Shown in pieces: positions 48,226 to 59,119 of a stretch of 64,000 nucleotides of DNA. Within the stretch, counting starts at the first letter, position 1, and each line of letters starts with the position of its first letter. Made by a program: the position numbers and the translations under genes. The DNA is from Bradyrhizobium sp. CCGB01 (GTDB lineage Bacteria; Pseudomonadota; Alphaproteobacteria; Rhizobiales; Xanthobacteraceae), in NCBI RefSeq assembly GCF_024199795.1, contig NZ_JANADK010000001.1:372001-436000 (forward strand), in the 5' to 3' direction. The notes below the pieces were generated by a model that saw only the letters and a list, made by a program, of their open reading frames with translations, was not told the DNA's origin and did not search any database.

Positions 48226-48317
48226 ACTGCCGTCATTCCGGGACGGTCCAAAGGACCGGACCCGGAATCTCGAGATTCCGGGTTCGATGCTGTGCATCGC
48301 CCCGGAATGACGGCAGT
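48226..48317. repeat. Long intergenic palindrome, family C
   Basis: ACTGCCGTCATTCCGGGACG pairs with CCCGGAATGACGGCAGT, and inner GAATCTCGAGATTC forms a second hairpin. It sits between nth and the fusion-protein gene, both on the plus strand. Confidence 0.85.
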
Positions 48318-48357
48318 GAGATTCGAGTTCAAGCGCAGCCGGTTTTGGGGGCAGGTC

Positions 48358-49497
48358 GTGAGTCAGCAGGAACAAGTCTCGTCACCGCCACCCCCTGCCG
48401 CAGCGCCGGCCCCGCCGCCGAAGCCGACGCAGCGGCCGGCGAGCTCGCTCTGGAGCCGTCTCGCGATCCCGTTGTTCGCCGTGATCGTCGCGCTCGCCTT
48501 CGTCGCGCTGGCAACGCTGCGCTTCGACGAATGGGTCGGCAATGCCGTGGTCCAGACCACGAATGACGCCTATGTCCGCTCCGACCTGACGCGGCTCGCA
48601 AGCCGTGTCTCCGGCGAAGTGCTGACCGTTGGCGTTACCGACTTCCAGCGCGTCAAGGCCGGCGATCTCCTGATCCAGATCGATCCCGCCGACTACCAGG
48701 CGCAGGTCGCGCAGTCCGAGGCCGCTGTCGCCGCCGCGCAGGCCGTGCTCGACAATCTGAGCAACCAGGTCGAGCTGCAATATGCGACCATCGCGCAGGC
48801 ACAGGCCGCGCGGCTGTCCGCGGAAGCGCTTGAAGTCGAGGCGCGGCAGGAGCAGGAGCGCCAGCAATCGCTGTCGCAAACCGAATCCGGCACGCGGCAG
48901 CGGTATGAGCAGGCGGTCGCCGGCTACGCCAAGGCGCAGGCCGACGTGCGCGCCAGCCGCGCCGTCATCGCCGCGCAGCAGCATCAACTCGAAGTTCTGC
49001 AGGGTACCAAGAAGCAGCGCGCCGCCGATGTCGAAGCGGCCAAGGCGACGCTGGCGAGCGTGAAACTGAAGCTTGGTTACACCAGGATCACCGCGCCGTT
49101 CGACGGTGTCGTCGGCGAGCGCCAGGTGCAGCCCGGCGACTACGTCAACATAGGCACCAACCTCATCAACGTGGTGCCGCTGCCGAAGGTCTATGTGATC
49201 GCGAACTACAAGGAGACCCAGCTCACGCACGTCGCGCCGGGCCAGCCGGTCGAGATCACCGTCGACAGTTTTCCGCGCGAAAAGCTGCGCGGCCGGGTCG
49301 AGCGCATTGCGCCCGCGACCGGCGCGCAGGTGGCGCTGCTGCCGCCCGATAATGCGACCGGCAATTTCACCAAGGTCGTGCAGCGCATTCCCGTGCGGAT
49401 CCAGCTCGACGACAACCAGCCGTTGCTGGCGCGGCTGGTGCCGGGCATGTCGGTCGTGACCAGCATCGACACGAAGGCCGGAAATGGCGGACAATGA
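48358..49497 (+). CDS. EmrA/HlyD-type membrane fusion protein
   Basis: Adaptor of a tripartite efflux pump, 379 residues. GTG at 48358 follows a GGGGG stretch; an ATG at 48307 is an alternative that would lie inside the palindrome. One transmembrane helix (about residues 36-56), barrel-sandwich halves (SGEVLTVGVTDFQRVKAGDLLIQID and YTRITAPFDGVVGERQVQPGDYV), a coiled-coil hairpin (about 120-235) and a beta-barrel region ending LARLVPGMSVVTSID. It overlaps the MFS gene by 14 nt. Confidence 0.93.
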   Translation: MSQQEQVSSPPPPAAAPAPPPKPTQRPASSLWSRLAIPLFAVIVALAFVALATLRFDEWVGNAVVQTTNDAYVRSDLTRLASRVSGEVLTVGVTDFQRVKAGDLLIQIDPADYQAQVAQSEAAVAAAQAVLDNLSNQVELQYATIAQAQAARLSAEALEVEARQEQERQQSLSQTESGTRQRYEQAVAGYAKAQADVRASRAVIAAQQHQLEVLQGTKKQRAADVEAAKATLASVKLKLGYTRITAPFDGVVGERQVQPGDYVNIGTNLINVVPLPKVYVIANYKETQLTHVAPGQPVEITVDSFPREKLRGRVERIAPATGAQVALLPPDNATGNFTKVVQRIPVRIQLDDNQPLLARLVPGMSVVTSIDTKAGNGGQ

Positions 49498-51112
49498 CGA
49501 CGCCCGCCGCGGACCGGTCTCGCGCGGCGGCGTCGCGCCACAGCCTCTGTTCGCCGTCGCGGCCGTGCTGCTCGGCTCGTTCCTCGCCAATTTCGACAGC
49601 CGGCTGACCACGGTCGGCCTGCCGGACTTGCGCGGTGCGTTCTCGCTCTCGTTCGACGAGGGCGCATGGCTATCGACCGCCGGCATCGGCTCGCAGATCC
49701 TGATTGCGCCGGCGGTGGCGTGGCTCGCGACCGTGTTCGGCCTGCGCCGCGTGCTCGGCATCCCGAGCCTCGTCTACGCTGCGGTGTCGCTGATCATTCC
49801 CTTCGTGCACGATTATCCGACGCTGCTCGCGCTCAGCGTCGTGCACGGCCTGCTGCTCGGCACCTTCGTGCCGGCGACGCTCATGATCGTGCTCCGCAAC
49901 CTGCCGATCCGCTGGTGGCTGCCCGCGATCTCGCTCTATTCGATCCGCGTCGGTTTCGCGCTGGATACGTCGAGCTCGCTGGTCGGCTTCTATGTCGACC
50001 ATCTCGGCTGGCAATGGCTGTACTGGCAGGGCGTCGTGGTCGCGCCCCTGATGGGCCTGATGGTCTATCTGGGCACGCCGAGCGAGCCGGTGAACCGCGC
50101 GCTGCTGCGCGAGGCCGATTGGGGCGGCATGCTGCTGCTCGGCGCCTCGGTCTCGATGATCTATGCCGGCCTCGACCAGGGCAATCGGCTGGACTGGCTC
50201 GGCAACGGCACCGTGATGGCGCTGCTCATTGCGGGCGCCGTGCTGTTCGTGGCCTTCCTCGTCAACGAGTCGCTGGTGCGTCAGCCCTGGGCGCATGTGA
50301 ACGTGCTGTTCTCGCGCAATATCGGGCTGGGGCTGGTCTTGATCCTGCTCTACACACTGACCAGCCTCTCCAACTCGTCGCTGGTGCCGAATTTCCTCGG
50401 CAATGTCGTTCTGCTCCGGCCGGAGCAGAGCGGGATGTTGCTGCTCACCTACGGTGCCCTGCCGATGTTCGTGCTGGTGCCGATCTCGATCTGGCTGCTG
50501 CGGCATTTCGATACGCGGTTCGTCGTGGTGCTGGGCTTTGCCTGCTTTGCCGCGGCCAATCTCTGGGGCACGCAGCTCAGCCATGTCTGGGCGCGCGAGG
50601 ATTTTGTCGGCATCGTGCTGCTCCAGGCGATCGGGCAGTCGTTGATCCTGCTGCCCCTCATCATCACGCTGCTGTCGAACGCCGATCCGAGCCGTGCCAC
50701 CTCCTTTGCCGCCTACATCCAGATCATGCGGCTCGGCGGCGCAGAGATCGGTATCGCGCTGATGGGAACGTGGCTACGCGTGCGCGAGCAGGTGCATTCC
50801 TTCTATCTCGGCCAGAATCTCATGGTCGGCGATGCCGATGTGGTGACGCGGCTCAAACAGCTTGCCGACCATTTCGCCGCTCATGGCGCCGGCTCGGCGC
50901 CGGCGCGCGCGGTCGGCACGCTCGCCGGCTTGGTCCAGCGCGAGGCCAATGTGCTCGCCTATATCGACGGCTTCTGGCTGTGCTTCTGGCTCGCGATCGT
51001 CGCGCTGGGCTGCATTGCGCTGATCACCCGCGCGCCGCCCGGTCCGTTCACGCCGGCGCCGTTCGGCTTCGCCAGGATGCTTTTGCGCAAATGCGGGGTG
51101 CAGGTGACGTAG
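49484..51112 (+). CDS. Major facilitator superfamily drug/H+ antiporter (EmrB-like, DHA2)
   Basis: The 542-residue protein has about 14 hydrophobic segments, the DHA2 arrangement that works with an EmrA-like adaptor. Early motif LANFDSRLTTVGLPDLRGAF resembles the first-helix pattern of this family. Together with the preceding gene it forms an efflux pair; the substrate is unknown. The gene converges on the EI24-like gene with 6 nt between stops. Confidence 0.92.
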   Translation: MADNDDARRGPVSRGGVAPQPLFAVAAVLLGSFLANFDSRLTTVGLPDLRGAFSLSFDEGAWLSTAGIGSQILIAPAVAWLATVFGLRRVLGIPSLVYAAVSLIIPFVHDYPTLLALSVVHGLLLGTFVPATLMIVLRNLPIRWWLPAISLYSIRVGFALDTSSSLVGFYVDHLGWQWLYWQGVVVAPLMGLMVYLGTPSEPVNRALLREADWGGMLLLGASVSMIYAGLDQGNRLDWLGNGTVMALLIAGAVLFVAFLVNESLVRQPWAHVNVLFSRNIGLGLVLILLYTLTSLSNSSLVPNFLGNVVLLRPEQSGMLLLTYGALPMFVLVPISIWLLRHFDTRFVVVLGFACFAAANLWGTQLSHVWAREDFVGIVLLQAIGQSLILLPLIITLLSNADPSRATSFAAYIQIMRLGGAEIGIALMGTWLRVREQVHSFYLGQNLMVGDADVVTRLKQLADHFAAHGAGSAPARAVGTLAGLVQREANVLAYIDGFWLCFWLAIVALGCIALITRAPPGPFTPAPFGFARMLLRKCGVQVT

Positions 51113-51118
51113 CTGACG

Positions 51119-51859
51119 TCACCGCATTTGCCGCGCCGGCTCGATCAGCTCGGGCCGGGAACCCGACAGCCGCTTGTGCATATGGACCATGAACGCCATG
51201 CCGAAGATCGGCGTCGCGAGATTCACGATCGGGATCGAGACGAAGGCCGCAATGAACAGGCCGGCGGTGAAGATGGTCGCGGCATTGTCGCGCCGCATCG
51301 CCTTGGCCTCCTCCGGAGAGCGGAAGCGCATCGCGGCGAGCTCGAAATATTCCCGCCCGAGCAGCCAGGCGGCGGCGAGGAAGAAGATCAGGAAACCGGC
51401 GCCGGCGAACAGGACCAGCGGCAACGCGATCAGATAGACCACGATCGTCAGCAGCGCGGTCTTGACGCCTTCGTAGATCGCCTGGCTGAACGGCAGCGCA
51501 GCGCCCGGCCGCTCGGCGGGATAGTGCTCGCGCTCGACGATATCGGCGACGTCGTCGACGAACAGGCTCGCCACCAGCGAGGTGATCGCAGGCATCAGGA
51601 ACAGGCCGCCGAACACGACGCCGAGGCCCGCCGCGATCGAGACGATCCAGGACAACACTTCGAGCGACGAATGCCAGCCCGGCCCCAGCAGGCCTTCCAG
51701 CCAGACCTCGCCATAGGTCGCAAACCAGCTGAGCAGCCGCTGCAGGCCGACCGCCAGCACGGTGATCAGCACCAGGGCGACCCCGATCGATCGCCACAGG
51801 ATCGAGCGCATCGGCGGCGAGATCATTTGCGACAGCGCCTTGACGGCGGCATCCAGCAT
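51119..51859 (-). CDS. EI24/CysZ-like membrane protein
   Basis: The 246-residue inner-membrane protein has four to five transmembrane segments and the EI24/CysZ family pattern, with long hydrophobic stretches at about 22-45, 65-90, 125-155 and 195-215 and a conserved YLIALPLVL region. CysZ proteins import sulfate; other family members have unclear roles, and sulfate transport is not supported by any neighbour. The ATG at 51859 has a GAGAGGT ribosome-binding site; the frame opens at 51883. Confidence 0.82.
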   Translation of the reverse strand: MLDAAVKALSQMISPPMRSILWRSIGVALVLITVLAVGLQRLLSWFATYGEVWLEGLLGPGWHSSLEVLSWIVSIAAGLGVVFGGLFLMPAITSLVASLFVDDVADIVEREHYPAERPGAALPFSQAIYEGVKTALLTIVVYLIALPLVLFAGAGFLIFFLAAAWLLGREYFELAAMRFRSPEEAKAMRRDNAATIFTAGLFIAAFVSIPIVNLATPIFGMAFMVHMHKRLSGSRPELIEPARQMR

Positions 51860-51945
51860 GGAAGTACCTCTCGTAAAAACCACCCGCGAGAGGTAGACAT
51901 GCGCGGAAGGTTCGGCAAGAGGCCGAGCCTTCCCCGGCCGATTGC

Positions 51946-53973
51946 CTAGCTCACCCTGATGACCAGGGCATAATTCTGCGGCGCGACGGCGATGGAATGC
52001 GAGATGACCGAAATCACGGCTTCGCCGGGCGGCAGATTCTCGAAGATGACCTGCTCTACGTTATTCCTGCGGTCGAAGTCCTTTGAGCCGGCCGGCATGT
52101 TGCCGTGGCGCTCCTGCTTGTTGGCGACGACGACGAGGTCGAGGTCGCTTTGCAGTCCTTCGCCGGGCGGATCGGTCCAGACCAGCGTGACCTTCAGGCG
52201 GCTGCTTCCCGCCGGTATCGTGACCATGCGGTCCTCGCGGTCGCCGGCGTCGAGCTTCTTCTTCTCGTCGAAGAATTGCACCGTCTCGTTCGCCGCATAG
52301 GGACCGACCACAGACTGAACGTCGACCCGGCCGAAGCCCTGACTGTTGCTGGCGACAGCTCCCGCCTCCGAGGGATGGTATTGTCCGGCGAGGCTGCGAG
52401 CGCCGTTGATGATGAGCGCCTTCAGCAGCGCGGCGCTCGGCGACTTCAGTCCCTGATCCTTCCTCAGGAACGACCGGACCACCGCGACGCATCCGGCCAC
52501 CAGCGGCGTCGCCATGCTGGTGCCGCCTTCGAACATGTAGAGCGGGTCCTTCGAGAGCTGCCACCCCTCCGATTTTGTGGCGCGGGAGCGTGTTGACAGG
52601 ATGAACGAGCCCGGCGCCACGACATCGGGCTTGATGCGGTCATCGTTCGTGGGTCCGCGGCTGCTGAACGCCACCATGCCTTCGGGATTGTTGGCCACAC
52701 GGTCGGATCTGATGGGCGTGGCCGGAAAATCGCGCGGCCAGGCCGCTCCATAGGTCAGGGTCTGGGTCGGGCGATTGTTCTCACATGCACCGATGGTGAG
52801 GCAGTTCTTGGCCGTACCCGGCGGCGTCACCGAGTTGGGGTCGACCTGGCCGCTGCCGTCCTTGTCGGTGCCTTCATTTCCCGCGGCGAAGCAGATCAGC
52901 ATGTCGCGATGCGCGTAGACGAAGGTGTCGAGCTCGTTGGCCTGGGAGTCATAGACGCCGAAATTTCCGGTGCTGCCCCACGAGTTGGAATGAATTCGCG
53001 CCTTGTCGGTCTTGTAGGGCGGGCCGAACAGCGCATCGAGGCTGTCGGGCAGGCCGCCCAGATTGCCTCCGCTGTCGAGCACCGATTGCAGAACCAGTTT
53101 GGCGCCGGGAGCCGTGCCGCGGATCGGGCCGTCGCTTTTCGACACGCCGTCGCCCAGCGCGGAGCCCGCAACATGGGTGCCATGGCCGTCCGGATCGTCC
53201 TTGAGCCCGGGACGGCCGAGCGCGTAGAGCTTCTTCACGCGGCCCTTGAAGGCCGGGTGCGTGTTCGTGGTCGATCCCTTGTCGAAGCCCGTGTCGGCAA
53301 TCGCGATGATCTCGCCCGCGCCTTCGTTGCCGTTGGCCGGCGCCGCTGCGGGAACGCGAAGAATTCCCCGCGCGATGTTGTTGAGCAGCTTGCGGGGAAA
53401 GACCTTCTCGACGCTGCGCACTTCGTCGAGCGCGGCGACGTCGGCAAGACGGCGCATTTTCAGCGTGACACGCACCTTGGTGGTGCCCGGGGTGACATCC
53501 TCGAGATGGACGTGCGCTGCCTCCGCGATCTTCTTCGCGGCAGTTTTCACGCCGACATTGCGGTGGAGCATGACGTCGACGGTCACGCTGGTGCGGTCGA
53601 GCGTCGCCGGCCTTGCCGCGAGCGCGCGCGCCGCGGCGACTCCTCCGGGCTGGGTGTCCAGGTTGCGCAGCGCCGGCGCGATCTTCACGATGCCCGGGTA
53701 AAGGTCCGCCCATGTCACGAACGGCAGTTTCCGGACCTTGTCGAGCCCGGCCGCCGGAAAGTGACAGACGACGGCGTTGCCCGGGACGGCCTCCAGGATC
53801 TCGGCGCCGGCCTTGGCGAGTTGCTCCCTGCGTTCGGCGTTGAGCGGCTGGTTGGTCTGCACGATGATGTAGTCGGATTCCTTCGCATTCGCATGATCGA
53901 GCGATAGCGCGGCGCGTTCCGTATGCGGAGCCGAAGGATCGATTGTGATGCCGTTGATCGTGATCTGAGCCAT
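51946..53973 (-). CDS. Subtilisin-like serine protease (S8, KP-43-like) without a visible signal peptide
   Basis: The 675-residue protease has the catalytic triad Asp227 (AIADTGFD), His264 (DGHGTHVAG) and Ser486 (GGTSMATPLVAG), with Asn366 in AAGNEG as oxyanion residue. An N-terminal part of about 200 residues carries an inhibitor-like propeptide region (YIIVQTNQPLNAERREQLAKA). The C-terminal beta-domain (about 560-675) contains LVWTDPPGEGLQSDLDLVV, typical of KP-43-type subtilases. The start is ATG 53973 with upstream GGAGAG. No signal peptide or membrane segment is seen, so export route is unclear. Confidence 0.92.
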   Translation of the reverse strand: MAQITINGITIDPSAPHTERAALSLDHANAKESDYIIVQTNQPLNAERREQLAKAGAEILEAVPGNAVVCHFPAAGLDKVRKLPFVTWADLYPGIVKIAPALRNLDTQPGGVAAARALAARPATLDRTSVTVDVMLHRNVGVKTAAKKIAEAAHVHLEDVTPGTTKVRVTLKMRRLADVAALDEVRSVEKVFPRKLLNNIARGILRVPAAAPANGNEGAGEIIAIADTGFDKGSTTNTHPAFKGRVKKLYALGRPGLKDDPDGHGTHVAGSALGDGVSKSDGPIRGTAPGAKLVLQSVLDSGGNLGGLPDSLDALFGPPYKTDKARIHSNSWGSTGNFGVYDSQANELDTFVYAHRDMLICFAAGNEGTDKDGSGQVDPNSVTPPGTAKNCLTIGACENNRPTQTLTYGAAWPRDFPATPIRSDRVANNPEGMVAFSSRGPTNDDRIKPDVVAPGSFILSTRSRATKSEGWQLSKDPLYMFEGGTSMATPLVAGCVAVVRSFLRKDQGLKSPSAALLKALIINGARSLAGQYHPSEAGAVASNSQGFGRVDVQSVVGPYAANETVQFFDEKKKLDAGDREDRMVTIPAGSSRLKVTLVWTDPPGEGLQSDLDLVVVANKQERHGNMPAGSKDFDRRNNVEQVIFENLPPGEAVISVISHSIAVAPQNYALVIRVS

Positions 53974-54403
53974 GGTCGTTCCACTCTCCCTGGTTGATCC
54001 GTCCTTTGTCATCTGCGCTGGTCGGGTTGTCCGCCAGGTCTCCGTCGCGATGCTGGCCCGGCAGGCGATGGCGCTTCAGGGCATGCGCCGGCGCCCCTCG
54101 CAGATCTGGGCGGCGGCCTGCTCCTGCTGCCTCGAGGTGCCCTCGGCCCCTCCGCAATTGATTTTGGCAAATGTCTTTTCATTGGTCGGCCAAGTGGGCC
54201 GACGGTTGCAATCTTAGATCGAAAATTATAGGCACCGAATGGTCTGAGCTATTGACCAATCCCGTGCCGGTTTGGGCCCGGCGAGCAATTCACCAGCCGA
54301 GCAACTTAGAAGATAGAGAACAAATTCACGCTTTGGATTGGACCTCTAGCCGAGGGGCAACAATCCGGCCTCCACGACCAGCGGAGCAAGTCATTGTCAG
54401 CAG
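53974..54403. other. Intergenic region upstream of the subtilase, no gene seen
   Basis: Frames on both strands are short and unconserved in look. Composition changes to locally AT-rich near 54210-54240, the likely promoter area for the minus-strand protease. A 7 bp hairpin GTCGGCC, AAGTG, GGCCGAC lies at 54185-54203. The 3' end abuts the nikR stop. Confidence 0.45.
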
Positions 54404-54850
54404 TCATTCATGCCGATGGCCGTGCTTCCGCACCTTCGCCGGCTTGCCCTCCCCCGTCGGGATCATCACCACGCGGCCGTAGCGGACGCCGCGTTCGGCG
54501 ATGATGTGGTCGGCGAAATGCCTGACCTCGCCGGCGTCGCCACGCAGCGCCGTCATCTCCATGCAATTGTTGTCGTCGAGATGGACATGCAGGGTGGCCA
54601 GCGCGAGGTCGTGGTGGCCGTGGAATTCCTGCACCAGGCGCTTTGAGAGATCGCGCGCGGCGTGGTCGTAGACATAGACGAGGCCGGCGACGCAGGGGCC
54701 GGTCTGTGCGGTGTCCTCGGTGGACTGCTGAAGCCCGGCGCGCGTGAGGTCGCGGATGATCTCGGAGCGGTTCTGGTAGCCGCGCGCCTCTGCCGCGGCA
54801 TCGATCTCCGCCAGGAGATCGTCCTCGATCGTGATCGTAATCCGCTGCAT
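54404..54850 (-). CDS. nikR: Nickel-responsive regulator NikR
   Basis: The 148-residue repressor has an N-terminal ribbon-helix-helix (MQRITITIEDDLLAEID, RSEIIRDLTRAGL) and a C-terminal ACT-like nickel-binding domain. High-affinity site residues His77, His88, His90 and Cys96 (HGHHDLALATLHVHLDDNNCME) correspond to E. coli His76, His87, His89 and Cys95. The ATG at 54850 has a GGAGAGGA ribosome-binding site. No nickel transporter gene is adjacent; the copper ATPase operon is next door. Confidence 0.95.
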   Translation of the reverse strand: MQRITITIEDDLLAEIDAAAEARGYQNRSEIIRDLTRAGLQQSTEDTAQTGPCVAGLVYVYDHAARDLSKRLVQEFHGHHDLALATLHVHLDDNNCMEMTALRGDAGEVRHFADHIIAERGVRYGRVVMIPTGEGKPAKVRKHGHRHE

Positions 54851-54888
54851 CAGGTCCTCTCCGCGGGTGCCGCTTGTGTCCCGTGAAC

Positions 54889-54976
54889 CGTAGCCCGGAT
54901 GGAGCGAAGCGCAATCCGGGACGGCACCAATATGTGGCCGGGCCCCCGGATTTCGCTTCGCTCCATCCGGGCTACG
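54889..54976. repeat. Long intergenic palindrome, family E
   Basis: CGTAGCCCGGATGGAGCGAAGCG pairs with CGCTTCGCTCCATCCGGGCTACG across a GC-rich centre: a nearly perfect 23 bp stem. It separates the copper ATPase gene from nikR, both on the minus strand. Confidence 0.9.
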
Positions 54977-54984
54977 CAGTTCCG

Positions 54985-57426
<2,442 letters not shown>

Positions 57427-57448
57427 TGCCACGCTCCGGCCTTGCAAC

Positions 57449-57469
57449 ATATACCCTAGGGGGGTATAT
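57449..57469. promoter_or_regulatory. CsoR-type operator between csoR and the copper ATPase
   Basis: TATACCC, short centre, GGGTATA embedded in ATATACCCTAGGGGGGTATA. This matches the known CsoR operator pattern (TATACCCCNNNGGGGTATA-like) and lies in the divergent region, 22 nt upstream of the ATPase start and just before the csoR start, so CsoR would repress both genes. Confidence 0.8.
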
Positions 57470-57476
57470 AGGACGC

Positions 57477-57752
57477 ATGCGCAAGGACATCAAGGCATCT
57501 GTCGGAAAACGTCTTGGCCGGATCGAAGGTCAGGTGCGCGGCCTCTCGAAAATGGTCGAGGAGGATCGCTATTGCATCGACATCGTGACGCAGATCTCGG
57601 CGGTGCGCGCCGCGCTGCGCCGGGTCGAGGAAGAGGTTCTGAAAGATCACGTCGCCCATTGCGTCGAGCACGCGATCGCGAGCGGCGACAAGGCCGATCA
57701 GCGCGAGAAGATCGCGGAGCTGATGGCGGTGATCGGGAGGGCGGAGCGGTAG
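57477..57752 (+). CDS. csoR: Copper-sensing repressor CsoR (DUF156/metal-sensing family)
   Basis: The 91-residue all-helical repressor has the Cu(I) ligand set Cys33, His58 and Cys62 (RYCIDIVTQ and [11 protein letters not shown]), the CsoR fingerprint rather than the RcnR or FrmR one. The N-terminal [19 protein letters not shown] helix is typical. It is divergent from the copper ATPase gene with an operator between. The short frame upstream (from 57270) is not used, since the ATG at 57477 gives the family N-terminus. Confidence 0.93.
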   Translation: MRKDIKASVGKRLGRIEGQVRGLSKMVEEDRYCIDIVTQISAVRAALRRVEEEVLKDHVAHCVEHAIASGDKADQREKIAELMAVIGRAER

Positions 57753-57823
57753 GCTTTCGCGATCGCCGTTGTGCTCCTCGCCATGACTGTTGTTGATGCG
57801 AGATCGCGTCACACCCACAAGGT

Positions 57824-57950
57824 GTCGTCCCTGCGAAAGCAGGGATCCATAACCTCGGGAAGCGGTTTGGCGAAGATCGGTTGCTCGGTACTTCTACCGC
57901 TTCTACGCGATAGATCACGCGGTATGGGTCCCTGCTTTCGCAGGGACGAC
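57824..57950. repeat. Long intergenic palindrome, family A, copy 3
   Basis: GTCGTCCCTGCGAAAGCAGG pairs with CCTGCTTTCGCAGGGACGAC; inner ATCCATAACC against GGTATGGGT; centre TTTGGCGAAGATC. It fills the gap between the convergent csoR and YiiX-like genes. Confidence 0.9.
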
Positions 57951-57955
57951 AGGGG

Positions 57956-58927
57956 CTACGCGGCCTTCTCCCGCGCCCGTACCCGCGCGCGGTACATCGC
58001 GAGCTCGTTCAGCTGCACAAAATGCTCGGAGAAGGTGACGCCCGTCCCGGCGGCCTCACCCGTTACTTCTTCAGCCGGAATTTCATCCGGCGCTTCTTGG
58101 TCAATCGCCTCAGGAACGAGCGGCGGCGCACGGAGCGTTTCTGGAAACACACTGAATGTGCCCGCTACCTCCTCGAGCGGCTTCTGCTTGTCGGCCCAGT
58201 GCAGGGCGGTGTAGTCGAAGCCGTGCACGATGGTGGGTTTGACGACTTCGAAATAGGGCGAGATGTCGAAGTCGCGAGGCATGTAGAGCGAGGAATCGCG
58301 GATATGCAGGATCTCGCGGCGGGCGGCGCGGCTGCCGGCCTTGGTGATCTTCGGCAGGATCGGATAGCGCACCGCGTCGAACGCCTGCGCGATCAGCGCC
58401 GAACAGATGATCTTGGTCGGATCGCCCGACCCGATCGCGATCATGCGGCGCCGCCAGCGCTGCGGAATCGGCAGCGGAAACAGGAAGCGCATCAGGTCGA
58501 TGATGTTCTTGGTGTCGTAGCCGAAGCCGATGCGGTTGATCGCATAGCGGCAGACCGTGGTGCGGTCCTCATAGGACAGCCCGACCGGGCGGCAGACGCG
58601 GGTGTGATACGGGAAATATTTCGACAGCGGCGCGGAAGTAACGCCTTCGCCGATATTGGCCTCGATCAGCACGTGCGGCTCGCCGTCGGGCTCCACGGCG
58701 CCCTCGACCGGACCGACATAGAGCGCGCCATGCGACCAGGTCGACTGCGTCAGATATTTGATGATGCCGGAGATGCGGTTGTTGCCCTCGACCAGCAGCA
58801 CGTCGCCGGGCTCGATGACGCCGCGGAGATGCTCGGGGTCGCTCGGCGTGAACGGCTCGTAGCCCGGCACCTCCTTCGAGAGGTACGCGGCAATCAGCTT
58901 GCCGACTGAGTCCAGGACCGTCCCCAT
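57956..58927 (-). CDS. YiiX-like NlpC/P60-related peptidase
   Basis: The 323-residue protein matches the circularly permuted papain-like YiiX/YebB-type family: VIEPGDVLLVEGNNRISGIIKYLTQ, then STWSHGALYVG with the catalytic His, LIEANIGEGV, and KIICSALIAQAFDAV with the Cys nucleophile. No signal peptide is visible, so it is likely cytoplasmic or membrane-associated. The C-terminal third is acidic and of unknown function. Substrate unknown. Confidence 0.82.
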   Translation of the reverse strand: MGTVLDSVGKLIAAYLSKEVPGYEPFTPSDPEHLRGVIEPGDVLLVEGNNRISGIIKYLTQSTWSHGALYVGPVEGAVEPDGEPHVLIEANIGEGVTSAPLSKYFPYHTRVCRPVGLSYEDRTTVCRYAINRIGFGYDTKNIIDLMRFLFPLPIPQRWRRRMIAIGSGDPTKIICSALIAQAFDAVRYPILPKITKAGSRAARREILHIRDSSLYMPRDFDISPYFEVVKPTIVHGFDYTALHWADKQKPLEEVAGTFSVFPETLRAPPLVPEAIDQEAPDEIPAEEVTGEAAGTGVTFSEHFVQLNELAMYRARVRAREKAA

Positions 58928-59119
58928 TTCAAACTCCCCCCACGGCCTTTTCCGGCCGTCTTTTTCCCTTCTCTATCATGGTCGAAACGTGTTGCAATTC
59001 GGTTCATCAGTCTGTGAGATCAAGCACGATTGATTCACCATGATGGTTGCCGTGCAACGCCAGATGCAGCAAGGTTCGCGGGCTGTTCCCGTTCGCCGCA
59101 AGTTCCCGGAAACCATGAC

